A stretch of DNA of 64,000 nucleotides from Acidiphilium sp. C61 (GTDB lineage Bacteria > Pseudomonadota > Alphaproteobacteria > Acetobacterales > Acetobacteraceae). Numbering within the stretch: position 1 is the first letter of the stretch; each line of letters begins with the position of its first letter. Below, one piece after another: positions 1 through 13,151 of the stretch. The notes under the pieces are model-generated. The model had not been told where the DNA came from. It worked only from the letters and a program-made list of their open reading frames with translations, and made no database searches. The stretch spans positions 2,764,501 through 2,828,500 of the forward strand of contig NZ_CACTIA010000005.1 of the NCBI RefSeq assembly GCF_902712915.1, in the 5' to 3' direction. The position numbers and the translations under genes are program-made.

Positions 1-684
1 GAGATGCGAGGGGCCGGTGAAGGTGACGGTCTGGCCGTGGTTGCGGGCGACGAAGCCATCCGCCGCGGTCAGCGTGCCGAACGGTCCATAGGCGGAAACC
101 GGCGTCTTGCCGGTCGCGACGCCGGCCTTGATGTCGATCGTCGCACGGCGCGTCCGCATGGTGGTGCCGTCGGCGCGGTAGAGCGTGACCTTGCCGGCGA
201 GATCGAGTCGCTGGGATTTCTGGTGGTAGACCCCGTTGCTCGCATCGAGCATGAACCATGAGCCGCTGCGGGTCGTGATGTCACCTTTCGGCCGGTCGAG
301 ATCGAGCTGGTCGCCGCCGCTCTGGACCGCATGGCTGGCGGTGATGGTGAATTTCTCGCCCCGCGCGTCGATTCCGCGATATTGCGCGCCGGTCAGCCGC
401 GACAGCGCGGCAGCGTTGCTGCCCGGCATCTCGCGATAGGTGACGCGGCCGAAGCGCGCGCCGCTGCGCAGGCCCGGAAAGATGACGATGGCGACGAGCA
501 GGATCGCGGCAAGGGCGGGAAGGATGACCTTGGCGGCGCCGACGATGCGCCGCTGGCGGCCGAGCGCGGCGCGCTGGCGATCGCGCGAGTCGGTGAGGGA
601 GGCGAACCATGCTTCGGACCGGCTCCGCAGGCCGCCCCGCGGCCGCGGCGGGCCGGGCTGGTGCGGTGTGCGCGCCGCGTTCAC
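1..684 (-). CDS. lptC: LPS export protein LptC (C-terminus cut by window edge)
   Basis: LptC is the single-pass inner-membrane protein that passes lipopolysaccharide from the LptBFG transporter to LptA. The visible 228 residues start at a GTG whose bases overlap the kdsD stop (GTGA). After a basic, proline-rich N-terminus there is one membrane segment around residues 47-65 (VILPALAAILLVAIVIFP), then the beta-rich periplasmic domain with alternating polar/hydrophobic strands such as GEKFTITASHAV and the typical late motif TLTAADGFVAR. No ATG is available in frame upstream of the membrane segment, so the coupled GTG is the best start. The order kdsD then lptC is the usual alphaproteobacterial LPS cluster, where lptA and lptB would follow outside the window. 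Assignment rests on topology, motif and context. Confidence 0.82.
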   Translation of the reverse strand, partial: MNAARTPHQPGPPRPRGGLRSRSEAWFASLTDSRDRQRAALGRQRRIVGAAKVILPALAAILLVAIVIFPGLRSGARFGRVTYREMPGSNAAALSRLTGAQYRGIDARGEKFTITASHAVQSGGDQLDLDRPKGDITTRSGSWFMLDASNGVYHQKSQRLDLAGKVTLYRADGTTMRTRRATIDIKAGVATGKTPVSAYGPFGTLTAADGFVARNHGQTVTFTGPSHL

Positions 685-1715
685 GCGACACCCGCCCGCA
701 ACAGGTCGTGCATGTGGACGATGCCGAGCACGCGCGTCGCGCCATCCACCACGAACAGCGACATCACCCGCGGGGTCAGCGCCGTCATGTCGTGCAGCGC
801 GTCCTCGGCCAGGCGTTCCGGCCCGATCACCCGCGGGTTCGGGGTCATGACCTGGCCGACCTCGCGGGCCAGCAGGTCCGGCGCCATGGCGCGGCGCAGG
901 TCGCCATCGGTGACGACGCCGAGCAGATGACCCCCGCCGTCGACGACGCCGAGGCAGCCGAAATGCTTCGCGGTGATCAGCAGGATCGCCTGGTCCATCC
1001 GCGTGCCCGGGGCGGCGAGCGGCACCTCCTCGCCGGTATGCATCAGGTCGCGGACCCGCCGGAGCCGGGCGCCGAGCTTGCCGCCGGGATGGAACAGGCC
1101 GAAATCCGCGGCGGTGAAGCCGCGCCGGGCGAGCAGGGCGACGGCGATGGCGTCGCCGAGCGCCATCTGCATCGTCGTGCTGGTGGTCGGCGCCATGCCG
1201 ATCGGCCCGGCCTCGGGGGCCGTGGGCAGCAGCAGCACGAGATCGGCGGCGCGGGCCAGCGTGCTCTCCGCCCGGCTGGTGATCGCGATCAGCGGCAGCG
1301 CGAAGCGGCGGACATGGGAGACGATGTCGGCCAGTTCGGCGGCCTCGCCGGAATTGGACAGGGCGATGACCGCATCGCCCGGCACGATCATGCCGAGATC
1401 GCCATGGCTGGCCTCGGCCGGATGGACGAACAGCGCCGGCGTGCCGGTGGAGGCGAGGGTGGCGGTGATCTTGCGGGCGACATGCCCCGACTTGCCCATG
1501 CCGGTGACGACGACGCGGCCGCCGATTCCGGCCAGCAGCGCGATGGCGGCGGCGAAGGTCTCGCCCAGCGTGCCCGCGAGCGCGGTCAGCGCCGCGGCTT
1601 CGGTCGCCAGCACGTCGCGCGCGATGGCGAGATCGGCGGCGGCAGCGGCTTCATCCGGGGCAGGCGCGGCAGTGTCGCGGGTGGGGGCAACAGGCATGGT
1701 CTGTCCGCTCGTCAT
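681..1715 (-). CDS. kdsD: Arabinose-5-phosphate isomerase KdsD/KpsF
   Basis: The enzyme converts ribulose-5-phosphate to arabinose-5-phosphate, the first committed step to KDO for lipopolysaccharide. The 344-residue protein has the family layout: an alanine-rich N-terminal extension, a SIS sugar-isomerase domain at about 45-180 (VVVTGMGKSGHVARKI, then ALSNSGEAAELADIV), then two CBS domains at about 215-335 (MHTGEEVP... and VMTPNPRVI...). The motif FHPGGKLG between SIS and CBS is characteristic. Length is slightly above the usual 320-330 because of the N-terminal extension. It is followed with a 4-bp overlap by lptC, so the two are translationally coupled. Confidence 0.93.
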   Translation of the reverse strand: MTSGQTMPVAPTRDTAAPAPDEAAAAADLAIARDVLATEAAALTALAGTLGETFAAAIALLAGIGGRVVVTGMGKSGHVARKITATLASTGTPALFVHPAEASHGDLGMIVPGDAVIALSNSGEAAELADIVSHVRRFALPLIAITSRAESTLARAADLVLLLPTAPEAGPIGMAPTTSTTMQMALGDAIAVALLARRGFTAADFGLFHPGGKLGARLRRVRDLMHTGEEVPLAAPGTRMDQAILLITAKHFGCLGVVDGGGHLLGVVTDGDLRRAMAPDLLAREVGQVMTPNPRVIGPERLAEDALHDMTALTPRVMSLFVVDGATRVLGIVHMHDLLRAGVA

Positions 1716-1778
1716 GGTCCTGTATGGGACGATGCGCCGTGCCGGGTCAACACGATCGCGCGCGGCGCGGCGCGGCTG

Positions 1779-2435
1779 TCAGCGATGGCTGAAAATATCC
1801 GGCTCTTCGAAGCCGAGCAGGTCGAGCTTCGCCCGCGCCGGCAGGAAACGGTAGCAGGCATCGGCCAGCTCCCGCCGTCCCTCGCGCATCAGCAGCGCTT
1901 CGAGCCGGGCCCAGATCGCATGCAGATGCAGCACGTCCGATGCGGCATAGGCGCATTGCTCCGGCGTGAGGTCCGCGGCCCCCCAGTCGCTGGTCTGCTG
2001 CTGCTTCGAAATCTCGACGCCGACGAGATCGCGGCAGAGATCCTTAAGCCCGTGACGGTCGGTGTAGGTGCGGACGAGTTTCGAGGCGATCTTGGTGCAG
2101 ACCACCGGCGCGGTGGTCACGCCGAGCGCGTGATGCAGCATCGCGAGGTCGAAGCGGGCGAAGTGGAACAGCTTGGTGACGCGCTCGCTTTCCAGCAGGC
2201 GCTTGAGGTTGGGGCAGTCCGCGCCGCGGCCGCCGAGGCCGGGTGGGATGATCTGCACCAGATGCGCCGTGTTGTCGCCGGCGGAGAGCTGCACCAGGCA
2301 GAGCCGGTCGCGCCGCGGGTCGAGACCCATCGTCTCGGTATCGACCGCGACGACCGGGCCGAGATCGAGCCCGTCCGGCAGATCGTGGCGGTGGATATGG
2401 ATGGTTGCGCCGGCGGCAAACTGGGTTTGGCTCAT
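1779..2435 (-). CDS. rnd: Short ribonuclease D (3'-5' exoribonuclease)
   Basis: A 218-residue DEDDy exonuclease, probably acting in tRNA and other small RNA maturation. Motif Exo I is VAVDTETMGLD (Asp32, Glu34), Exo II lies around FHFARFDLAML, and Exo III is YAASDVLHLHAI. The protein ends after the catalytic domain and lacks the HRDC domains of E. coli RNase D, as in most alphaproteobacterial homologues. The open frame extends further upstream, but that part lies inside the tRNA-Leu gene; the ATG at 2435 (MSQTQ) is therefore chosen. It sits between tRNA-Leu and kdsD on the same strand. Confidence 0.88.
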   Translation of the reverse strand: MSQTQFAAGATIHIHRHDLPDGLDLGPVVAVDTETMGLDPRRDRLCLVQLSAGDNTAHLVQIIPPGLGGRGADCPNLKRLLESERVTKLFHFARFDLAMLHHALGVTTAPVVCTKIASKLVRTYTDRHGLKDLCRDLVGVEISKQQQTSDWGAADLTPEQCAYAASDVLHLHAIWARLEALLMREGRRELADACYRFLPARAKLDLLGFEEPDIFSHR

Positions 2436-2472
2436 CGGCCCGTCACGATCCCGGATCAAAGATTTGAAAGCA

Positions 2473-2558
2473 TGGTGCCCAGGAGAAGACTCGAACTTCC
2501 ACAGCCTTGCGGCCACAGGTACCTGAAACCTGCGCGTCTACCATTCCGCCACCTGGGC
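2473..2558 (-). tRNA. tRNA-Leu (anticodon CAG)
   Basis: Read on the minus strand, the 86-nt gene begins GCCCAGG and ends CCTGGGC-ACCA, giving a perfect 7-bp acceptor stem with encoded CCA. The anticodon stem CAGGT/ACCTG encloses the loop TTCAGGT with anticodon CAG. A variable arm typical of a class II tRNA (GTGGCCGCAAGGCTGT) and the T arm GTTCGAGTC are visible. Confidence 0.97.
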
Positions 2559-2711
2559 AAGGGGGCTTCAGACCGCGCCGAGTGGCGCGCTTCGGTGAAA
2601 GGGGCTGTAGCGAAGCGGCGCCCTGCCGTCAATCCGCCTTCGCGCCGGAGGCGGTTGTCTTGCGCGGGCCAGTCATGCGAACAGAAGGCGCCCAGTGAAA
2701 AGGAGCTCTTC

Positions 2712-3662
2712 ATGGCATCGCGCAAGGTTGCAACGGTTTTCGGCGCTTCCGGCTTCATCGGCCGCCATGTCGTGAAACGCCTGGCCGCTGCCGGCTGGGT
2801 CGTCCGGGCCGCGATGCGCGATACCGAGGCCGGCGCCTTTCTCCGCCCGCTCGGCGATGTCGGCCAGGTCGTGCCGCTGCACGCGCCGCTCGACAACGAG
2901 GCGGCACTGCGCCGCGCGATCGAGGGAGCGGCGTGCGTGGTCAATCTCGTCGGCATCCTCGCCGAGCGGCATCGTGGCGATTTCGACCGCGTGCAGCACC
3001 AGGGCGCCGCGCGGATCGCCCGACTCGCGGCGGAAGCCGGGGTGAGCGCGCTGGTGCAGGTCTCGGCGATCGGCGCCGATCCGAAGGCGGCGAGCCTGTA
3101 CGCCCGCAGCAAGGGGATGGGCGAGGCGGCGGTGCGCGCGGCATTTCCGGCCGCGACGATCCTGCGCCCCTCTATCGTATTCGGACCGGGGGACGGTTTC
3201 TTCGGCCGCTTCGGCGCCATGGCGGCGCAACTGCCGTTCCTGCCGGTGATCGAGGGCGAGACGAAATTCCAGCCCGTCTATGTCGGCGACGTCGCCGCCG
3301 CGGTGATGGCCGCGATCGAGCGTCCCGAACTCGCCGGGGCGACCTATGAACTCGGCGGGCCCGAGACCCGCAGCTTCCGCGACCTGCTCTCCTATATCAA
3401 CGCCGAGACCGGACATCACCGCGCCCTGGTCGGCGTGCCGCGCTGGGCGGCATGGCTCCAGGCCTCGGTGCTCCAGCACCTTCCGGGCCGGCTGCTGACG
3501 ACCGACCAGCTCCTGCTGCTGCGGCGCGACAATGTGGTGGCGCGGAATGCGCTTACCCTCGCCGACATGGGCATCGTGCCGACGCCGATCGACCTCGTCG
3601 TGCCCGCGTTGTTGCGGCGGTTCCGACAGGGCGGTGGCCGCCCGACAGGGGGTGAGGCGTGA
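2712..3662 (+). CDS. Complex I NDUFA9-type NAD(P)-binding protein
   Basis: A 316-residue atypical short-chain dehydrogenase of the NDUFA9/39-kDa complex-I-associated type. The N-terminus has a Rossmann fingerprint (ATVFGASGFIGRHVVKRL, residues 6-23), followed by VVNLVGIL and the YARSKGMGE stretch that replaces the classical YxxxK segment, then RPSIVFGPGDGFF, a family hallmark. The ORF is open far upstream, but the ATG at 2712 with AGGAG at 2701-2705 starts exactly at the Rossmann fold and clears tRNA-Leu. In alphaproteobacteria this family is often annotated as an NADH:ubiquinone oxidoreductase-associated or UDP-sugar epimerase-like protein; substrate is unknown. Confidence 0.87.
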   Translation: MASRKVATVFGASGFIGRHVVKRLAAAGWVVRAAMRDTEAGAFLRPLGDVGQVVPLHAPLDNEAALRRAIEGAACVVNLVGILAERHRGDFDRVQHQGAARIARLAAEAGVSALVQVSAIGADPKAASLYARSKGMGEAAVRAAFPAATILRPSIVFGPGDGFFGRFGAMAAQLPFLPVIEGETKFQPVYVGDVAAAVMAAIERPELAGATYELGGPETRSFRDLLSYINAETGHHRALVGVPRWAAWLQASVLQHLPGRLLTTDQLLLLRRDNVVARNALTLADMGIVPTPIDLVVPALLRRFRQGGGRPTGGEA

Positions 3663-3735
3663 TAGGTCACGAATGAGACATAAATTTCTGCCATGAACGC
3701 GGGTAAAAATCCGCGCAGGGCAGGTAATCACGATT

Positions 3736-3758
3736 ATACGACAATTATACTGTCGTAT
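3736..3758. promoter_or_regulatory. Inverted repeat in the gltDB promoter region
   Basis: In the AT-rich 171-bp gap before gltD, ATACGACA (3736-3743) and TGTCGTAT (3751-3758) form a perfect 8-bp inverted repeat with a 7-nt centre. The centre and right arm together read ATTATACTGTC, which could include a -10 element (TATACT, 3746-3751). This looks like a dimeric-regulator site controlling glutamate synthase; the regulator is not identifiable from this window. Confidence 0.45.
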
Positions 3759-3833
3759 TATCAAAAAATTGCTGGCCTTCTTTGTTCCGCTGCGCTAGGG
3801 ACACCGTGAAACAGCCATTCACGGAACGGAGTT

Positions 3834-5291
3834 GTGCCGATGACCGAGCACATGCAGCAATTCGTGCGTCTTGCGCAGCAGCCGCCGGAAAAACGTGCGG
3901 CCGGCGAGCGCCGTGAGGATTTCGGCGAGATCTATCGCGATTTCGACCCGAAGGCGGCGGCGGCCCAGGCCAGCCGGTGCAGCCAATGCGGGATTCCGTT
4001 CTGCCAGGTGCATTGCCCGCTGGGGAACAACATCCCAGACTGGCTGAAGCTCTCGGCCGAGGGGCGGCTCGAGGAAGCTTACGAGATTTCCGCCGCCACT
4101 AACACGTTCCCCGAAATCTGCGGCCGCATCTGCCCGCAGGATCGGCTGTGCGAGGGCAATTGCGTCATCGAGAAGGGGTTCGAGAGCGTCACCATCGGCG
4201 CCGTCGAGCGCTACATCACCGACACCGCCTTCGAGAATGGCTGGGTCCGGCCGATCCGGCCGCGGCACGAGCGCGCGCAGAGTGTCGGCATCATCGGCGC
4301 CGGGCCGGCCGGCCTTGCCGCCGCCGAGGCGCTGAGGCGCAAGGGCTATCAGGTCCATGTCCATGACCGGCACGACCGGGTGGGCGGGCTGCTGATCTAC
4401 GGCATTCCCGGCTTCAAGCTGGAGAAGGAGATCGTCGCCCGGCGGCGCGCCTGGCTCGAGGATGGCGGCATCCACTTCCATCTGAACGAGGATATCGGCG
4501 GCGCCCTGAGTTTTGCCGAGCTGCGCGCGCGCTACGACGCGGTGCTGGTCGCCACCGGCGTCTACAAGGCGCGCCAGATCGACGTGCCGGGCACCGGGCT
4601 CGACGGCGTGGTGCCGGCGCTCGACTATCTCATCGCCTCGAACCGCAAGGGGCTGGGCGATGCGGTGGCGGACTACGATTCGGGTGCGTTGAACGCCGCC
4701 GGCAAGCGCGTCGTCGTCATCGGCGGCGGCGACACGGCGATGGACTGCGTGCGCACCGCCATCCGCCAGGACGCCGCCGCCGTCACCTGCCTCTACCGGC
4801 GCGACCGCGCCAACATGCCCGGCTCGGCGCGCGAGGTCGCGAACGCGATCGACGAGGGCGTCGAGTTCACCTGGCTCTCCGCGCCGGAAGCCTTCACCGG
4901 CGCCGGGCGGGTCAATGCGGTCAAGGCGATGCGGATGCATCTCGGCCTCGCCGACGCGTCCGGGCGGCAGACCGTCGAGCCGATCGCGGGCTCGGAATTC
5001 ACCATCGAGGCCGATCTCGTCATCAAGGCGCTCGGCTTCGACCCCGAGGATCTGCCCGGCGCCTTCAACGAGCCCGGCCTCGCGCTCACCCGCTGGGGCA
5101 CGCTGAAGGTCGATTCGAAGAGCTTCATGACGGCGTTGCCCGGCGTGTTCGCCGCCGGCGACATCGTCCGCGGCGCCAGCCTCGTCGTCTGGGCGATCAA
5201 GGACGGCCGCGATGCCGCCGACGCCATGCACACCTATCTCGAAACCGCCGCCGCGCGCCCCGACGCCGCGCTTGCCACCGCCGCGGAGTGA
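3834..5291 (+). CDS. gltD: Glutamate synthase small subunit
   Basis: The beta subunit of NADPH-dependent glutamate synthase supplies electrons from NADPH via FAD and Fe-S clusters to the large subunit. The 485-residue protein has N-terminal cysteine groups (CSQCGIPFCQVHCPLG near residue 48, CGRICPQDRLCEGNC near 100) that bind 4Fe-4S clusters, an FAD-binding Rossmann site GIIGAGPAGLAAAEAL near 155, and a second dinucleotide site VVVIGGGDTAMDC near 300. The C-terminus carries the GVFAAGDIVRGASLVVWAI motif closing the FAD site. The start codon is followed immediately by the conserved TEHMQQFVRL. It precedes gltB and the stop codon overlaps the next ORF (TGATG), indicating an operon with reversed gltD-gltB order. 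Confidence 0.96.
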   Translation: MPMTEHMQQFVRLAQQPPEKRAAGERREDFGEIYRDFDPKAAAAQASRCSQCGIPFCQVHCPLGNNIPDWLKLSAEGRLEEAYEISAATNTFPEICGRICPQDRLCEGNCVIEKGFESVTIGAVERYITDTAFENGWVRPIRPRHERAQSVGIIGAGPAGLAAAEALRRKGYQVHVHDRHDRVGGLLIYGIPGFKLEKEIVARRRAWLEDGGIHFHLNEDIGGALSFAELRARYDAVLVATGVYKARQIDVPGTGLDGVVPALDYLIASNRKGLGDAVADYDSGALNAAGKRVVVIGGGDTAMDCVRTAIRQDAAAVTCLYRRDRANMPGSAREVANAIDEGVEFTWLSAPEAFTGAGRVNAVKAMRMHLGLADASGRQTVEPIAGSEFTIEADLVIKALGFDPEDLPGAFNEPGLALTRWGTLKVDSKSFMTALPGVFAAGDIVRGASLVVWAIKDGRDAADAMHTYLETAAARPDAALATAAE

Positions 5292-5296
5292 TGACC

Positions 5297-9835
<4,539 letters not shown>

Positions 9836-9850
9836 TCGGCAGGAATACCT

Positions 9851-10438
9851 TCAACCGAGATGCGCTGCGGCGAACTGCCGCAGCGCCCGGTAGCGGTGGC
9901 TGATCGCCGATTTCTCGGCCTTGTCGAGTTCGGCGAAGCTACGCGTCTCGCCGAGCGGCACGAAAACCGGGTCATAGCCGAACCCGCCGGCGCCGCGCGG
10001 TGCCGGGGCGATGCGCCCGCGGCACCAGCCGAGATAGGTGAAGGTCCGCCCTTCCGGTGTCGCGAGGCAAATCGCGGCGGCGAAGGCGGCGCGGTCATCC
10101 GCCCGGCTGGCGGCGATGATGTTCGCCATCGCCGCTTCATAGCCGCCCGCCTCCTGCGCAAATCGCGCCGAGCGCACGCCTGGCGCACCGCCGAGGGACG
10201 CGACCTCCAGCCCGGAATCATCCGCGATCGCCGGCAGGCCGCTCGCTTTTGCCGCCGCCAGCGCCTTGATCCGCGCATTGCCGGCGAAATCCGGCGCATC
10301 CTCCGCCGGCTCAGGCAGGCCGAGCGCGCCGGAGGATGCACAATCGAGCCCGTGCGGGGCCAGCAGCAGGGCGAATTCGGCGAGTTTGCCCGCATTGTGG
10401 GTGGCGATCACCACACGCTGGCCGCGTTCGAGCCGCAT
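9851..10438 (-). CDS. rdgB: dITP/XTP pyrophosphatase RdgB
   Basis: A house-cleaning nucleotide pyrophosphatase (Ham1 family) that hydrolyses non-canonical purine NTPs such as dITP and XTP to monophosphates. The 195-residue product begins near ATHNAGKLAEF (substrate-binding THN..K motif), followed by AIADDSGLEV (metal-binding acidic motif), GGFGYDPVF and SHRYRAL, all diagnostic. The frame is open upstream through rph, but the ATG at 10438 sits 7 bp after the rph stop with GAGG just upstream, consistent with a rph-rdgB operon. Confidence 0.94.
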   Translation of the reverse strand: MRLERGQRVVIATHNAGKLAEFALLLAPHGLDCASSGALGLPEPAEDAPDFAGNARIKALAAAKASGLPAIADDSGLEVASLGGAPGVRSARFAQEAGGYEAAMANIIAASRADDRAAFAAAICLATPEGRTFTYLGWCRGRIAPAPRGAGGFGYDPVFVPLGETRSFAELDKAEKSAISHRYRALRQFAAAHLG

Positions 10439-10445
10439 GGCCGCC

Positions 10446-11177
10446 TCAGGCCGCATCGAGGGCCGCGCGCTGGGCCGCGAAGAGTTCTGCGGTGCCCTTG
10501 CGGGCAAGGCCGAGCAGGGTGCCGAAGGTTGCCTCCTCGAAGGTGGCGCGCTCGGCGGTCGCCTGGATCTCGACGATGCCGCCCGTGCCGGTGAGGACGA
10601 AATTGGCATCCGCCTCGGCATTGGAATCCTCGGCGTAATCGAGGTCGAGCACCGGCACGCCCCCGAACACACCGCAGGACACCGCCGCAACCTGGCCAAT
10701 CAGCGGGTCGGTCCCGATCACGTTCGCCTTGTGCAGCTTGCGGATCGCCAGCGCGAGCGCGACCCAGGCGCCGGTGATCGCGGCACAGCGTGTGCCGCCA
10801 TCGGCGTTCAGCACGTCGCAATCGAGGGTGATGGTCATCTCGCCCAGCGCCGTGCGGTCGATCACCGCGCGCAGCGAGCGGCCGATCAGCCGCTGGATTT
10901 CCTGCGTGCGGCCGGATTGCTTGCCACGCGCCGCCTCGCGGTCGCCGCGGGTGTGGGTCGCGCGCGGCAGCATGCCGTATTCCGCCGTCACCCAGCCCTG
11001 GCCGGCACCGCGCAGGAAGCCCGGCACCCGGCCCTCCACGCTCGCCGCGCACAGCACCTCGGTGCCGCCCATGCGGATCAGTGCCGAGCCTTCGGCATGG
11101 TGGGAGAAGCCGGTGACGATCTCCACCTGGCGCAGCGCATCGGCCGCGCGGCCGCTCGGTCTCTTGATTTCGGGCAT
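10446..11177 (-). CDS. rph: Ribonuclease PH
   Basis: Phosphorolytic 3'-5' exoribonuclease that trims tRNA 3' ends. The 243-residue length is typical. Motifs seen are [20 protein letters not shown], the phosphate-binding stretch [28 protein letters not shown], and [20 protein letters not shown]. The ATG at 11177 ([10 protein letters not shown]) has AGGAG at a good distance on the minus strand, so the longer open frame upstream is not used. It is divergent from hrcA across a 65-bp gap, a common alphaproteobacterial arrangement. Confidence 0.96.
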   Translation of the reverse strand: MPEIKRPSGRAADALRQVEIVTGFSHHAEGSALIRMGGTEVLCAASVEGRVPGFLRGAGQGWVTAEYGMLPRATHTRGDREAARGKQSGRTQEIQRLIGRSLRAVIDRTALGEMTITLDCDVLNADGGTRCAAITGAWVALALAIRKLHKANVIGTDPLIGQVAAVSCGVFGGVPVLDLDYAEDSNAEADANFVLTGTGGIVEIQATAERATFEEATFGTLLGLARKGTAELFAAQRAALDAA

Positions 11178-11242
11178 CGGTCCACTCCTGTCGGAAAAAC
11201 GTGTCGCTTGATTTTCGCCCCGCGATACCCGACTCTGGCGCC

Positions 11243-12346
11243 ATGGACCAGACATCCAAGCGTTCCTCCGCCCGCACCGGTCGGCCGAAGCCGGCGATCG
11301 GGCCGATGCGCCTGCCGCCGGGGCTCGATGAACGCTCCGCCGCGGTGCTGCGCGAAATCGTTGAACAATATGTCGAGACCGGCGAGCCGGTGGGCAGCCG
11401 CACGCTCTCGCGCCTGCTGCCGATGGGCCTGTCGCCGGCGACGATCCGCAACGTGATGGCGGACCTGACCGATGCCGGGCTGCTGTTCTCGCCGCACATC
11501 TCGGCCGGACGACTGCCCACCGAGCGCGGCTTGCGCCTGTTCGTCGACGGGTTGCTGCATTTCGGCGAATTGTCGGACGAGGAGCGCGAGCGGATCGAGG
11601 CCGCGCTCGCCCAGTCCGGCCGGTCGATCCAGGACACGCTGACCGAGGCCTCTGCCCTGCTCTCGGGCCTGTCGCAGGCGGCGGGGATCGTGCTGGCGCC
11701 GAAATCGGAAGGGGCGGTGAAGCATATCGAATTCGTGCCGCTGAGTTCCGGCCGCGCCCTCGTCGTGCTCGTCTCGGCGGATGGCCAGGTCGAGAACCGG
11801 GTGATCGAAACGCCGCCCGGCGTGCCGCCCTCGACGCTGCAGGAGGCGAGCAACTACCTCAATGCCCAGCTCTCCGGCCTGTCGCTTGGCGAATTGCGGG
11901 TTCGCGTCGCCGATGACATGAAGGCCGACCGCTCGGCGCTGGACGATCTCGCCGCCGGTATCGTCGAGGCCGGTCTCGCGACCTGGTCGGCCGAGGGCAG
12001 GGGCGGCTCGCTGATCGTGCGCGGCCAGGCGCGGCTGCTTGCCGATGTCGACCAACTGGAAAAACTCGCCTCCGTCCAGCAGCTCTTCGAGCGTCTGGAA
12101 GCGCAGGAGACGATGCTGAAGCTACTCGATCTCGCCGAGCGGTCCGACGGTGTGCGCATCTTCATCGGCGCCGAAAGCGGGCTGTTCGGCGCCTCCGGCA
12201 TGTCGATGGTCGTCGCCCCGGCGCGCTCGCGCGACGACCGCATCGTGGGTGCGATCGGCGTGATCGGGCCGACGCGGATCAATTATGGGCGCATCATCCC
12301 GGTGGTGGACTATACCGCGCGGGTGATCGGGAGGCTGCTGGGATGA
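11243..12346 (+). CDS. hrcA: Heat-inducible transcription repressor HrcA
   Basis: HrcA represses groESL and dnaK-type operons by binding CIRCE elements and is titrated by GroEL. The 367-residue protein has an N-terminal winged helix ([22 protein letters not shown] then [19 protein letters not shown] at about 35-85), an insert region, and a C-terminal GAF-like domain ending in [28 protein letters not shown], a strong family signature. I saw no CIRCE inverted repeat in the 65-bp gap to rph, so autoregulation is not evident. Its stop overlaps the next start (ATGA). Confidence 0.95.
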   Translation: MDQTSKRSSARTGRPKPAIGPMRLPPGLDERSAAVLREIVEQYVETGEPVGSRTLSRLLPMGLSPATIRNVMADLTDAGLLFSPHISAGRLPTERGLRLFVDGLLHFGELSDEERERIEAALAQSGRSIQDTLTEASALLSGLSQAAGIVLAPKSEGAVKHIEFVPLSSGRALVVLVSADGQVENRVIETPPGVPPSTLQEASNYLNAQLSGLSLGELRVRVADDMKADRSALDDLAAGIVEAGLATWSAEGRGGSLIVRGQARLLADVDQLEKLASVQQLFERLEAQETMLKLLDLAERSDGVRIFIGAESGLFGASGMSMVVAPARSRDDRIVGAIGVIGPTRINYGRIIPVVDYTARVIGRLLG

Positions 12347-12972
12347 GGCGAATTGGGAAACGGCTGCCGCGTGGCGGCTTCAAGCGCAATGCGGCGGCGG
12401 CTTTCGGGCTGCTACTCCTGCCGGCCCTCGCACAGGCAGCGCCGCGCGTCATCCCCGTGCGCGATGCGCGCGCGGTCTATCGGGTGAGCCAGCCCGGCCG
12501 CCCCGAGCAGACCTGGGCGGTGCGGTTCGATGCGGCTGACGGCCTGGTGCGAGCGACCAGCCTGTCCGGCACGCCGATGCCGATGACCGTCCTGCTCGAC
12601 CTTCACGACGGGCGGGCCCAGCTCGTGCTGACGCAGATGCACGCGCTGGTGAACGTTCCTGGCGTTGCCGGCGCCATGGCGCGGGTGATGGCGATGCAGG
12701 GCGCGCATTTCACCCCGCTGGGGCCGGCAACCATCGCCGGAATGCGCTGCACCCGCTACCTCGTCCTGCGGCGCAACGCCTCGGGCACCGCCTGCCTGAC
12801 ACCGGATGGCTTCGCCCTCGCCGCCGCGGGTGGCGACACACACGGGCATGTGAGCGTCGAGGCGCTGTCCTTGCGCCTTGCCCCGCAACCGGCGAGCGAT
12901 TTCGCGCCGCCCGCCGGCTATTCGCAGGTCACCCTGCCGCCATCGATGCTGGCGGGGTTGCTCGGACAATAG
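12343..12972 (+). CDS. Exported protein of unknown function, possibly DUF4412-like
   Basis: A 209-residue protein with a clear signal peptide (basic start, then AAAAFGLLLLPALAQAAPR; cleavage probably after AQA). The mature part contains RAVYRVSQPG, VRFDAADGLVRA and MTVLLDLHDGRAQLVLTQM, reminiscent of small periplasmic DUF4412 proteins, but that resemblance is from memory and weak. Two cysteines (MRCTRYL and TACLTPDG) might pair. It is translationally coupled to hrcA by an ATGA overlap. The stop codon TAG (12970-12972) is the first triplet of the palindromic repeat that follows. Confidence 0.7.
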   Translation: MRRIGKRLPRGGFKRNAAAAFGLLLLPALAQAAPRVIPVRDARAVYRVSQPGRPEQTWAVRFDAADGLVRATSLSGTPMPMTVLLDLHDGRAQLVLTQMHALVNVPGVAGAMARVMAMQGAHFTPLGPATIAGMRCTRYLVLRRNASGTACLTPDGFALAAAGGDTHGHVSVEALSLRLAPQPASDFAPPAGYSQVTLPPSMLAGLLGQ

Positions 12973-13074
12973 AGCATCACCCGATCAGATGGAGTCATAT
13001 GATCGAATAAAGATGCTCTGTTTCCAAATATGGTAGAGCACGACATCCGATCCGAACGGATCTGAAAGCGTTCC
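12970..13074. repeat. Composite palindromic repeat, A-B pair (degenerate)
   Basis: Module A (12970-13020) runs from TAGAGCATCACCCGATCAGA to AGATGCTCTG with partly decayed arms. After a 13-nt AT-rich spacer, module B begins at 13034 (TAGAGCACGACATCCGATCC) and decays towards 13074. The first three bases are the stop codon of the preceding gene. The rest of the gap to 13151 is AT-rich and probably holds the promoter of the next gene. Confidence 0.8.
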
Positions 13075-13151
13075 AAACTGCGACAGGATACGATTTCTTC
13101 GCCCGTTATTTTCATTACTCTCGTTTTTATTTCAAAAATGTTTGATCCAAC

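Noticed and set aside
609..2711. Upstream extension of the NDUFA9-like gene giving a 1,017-aa protein
   Set aside because: It would run through kdsD, rnd and tRNA-Leu on the opposite strand; the AGGAG-preceded ATG at 2712 begins exactly at the Rossmann fold.
11178..11242. CIRCE element between rph and hrcA
   Set aside because: No TTAGCACTC-N9-GAGTGCTAA-like repeat could be found there, so HrcA autoregulation is not supported.
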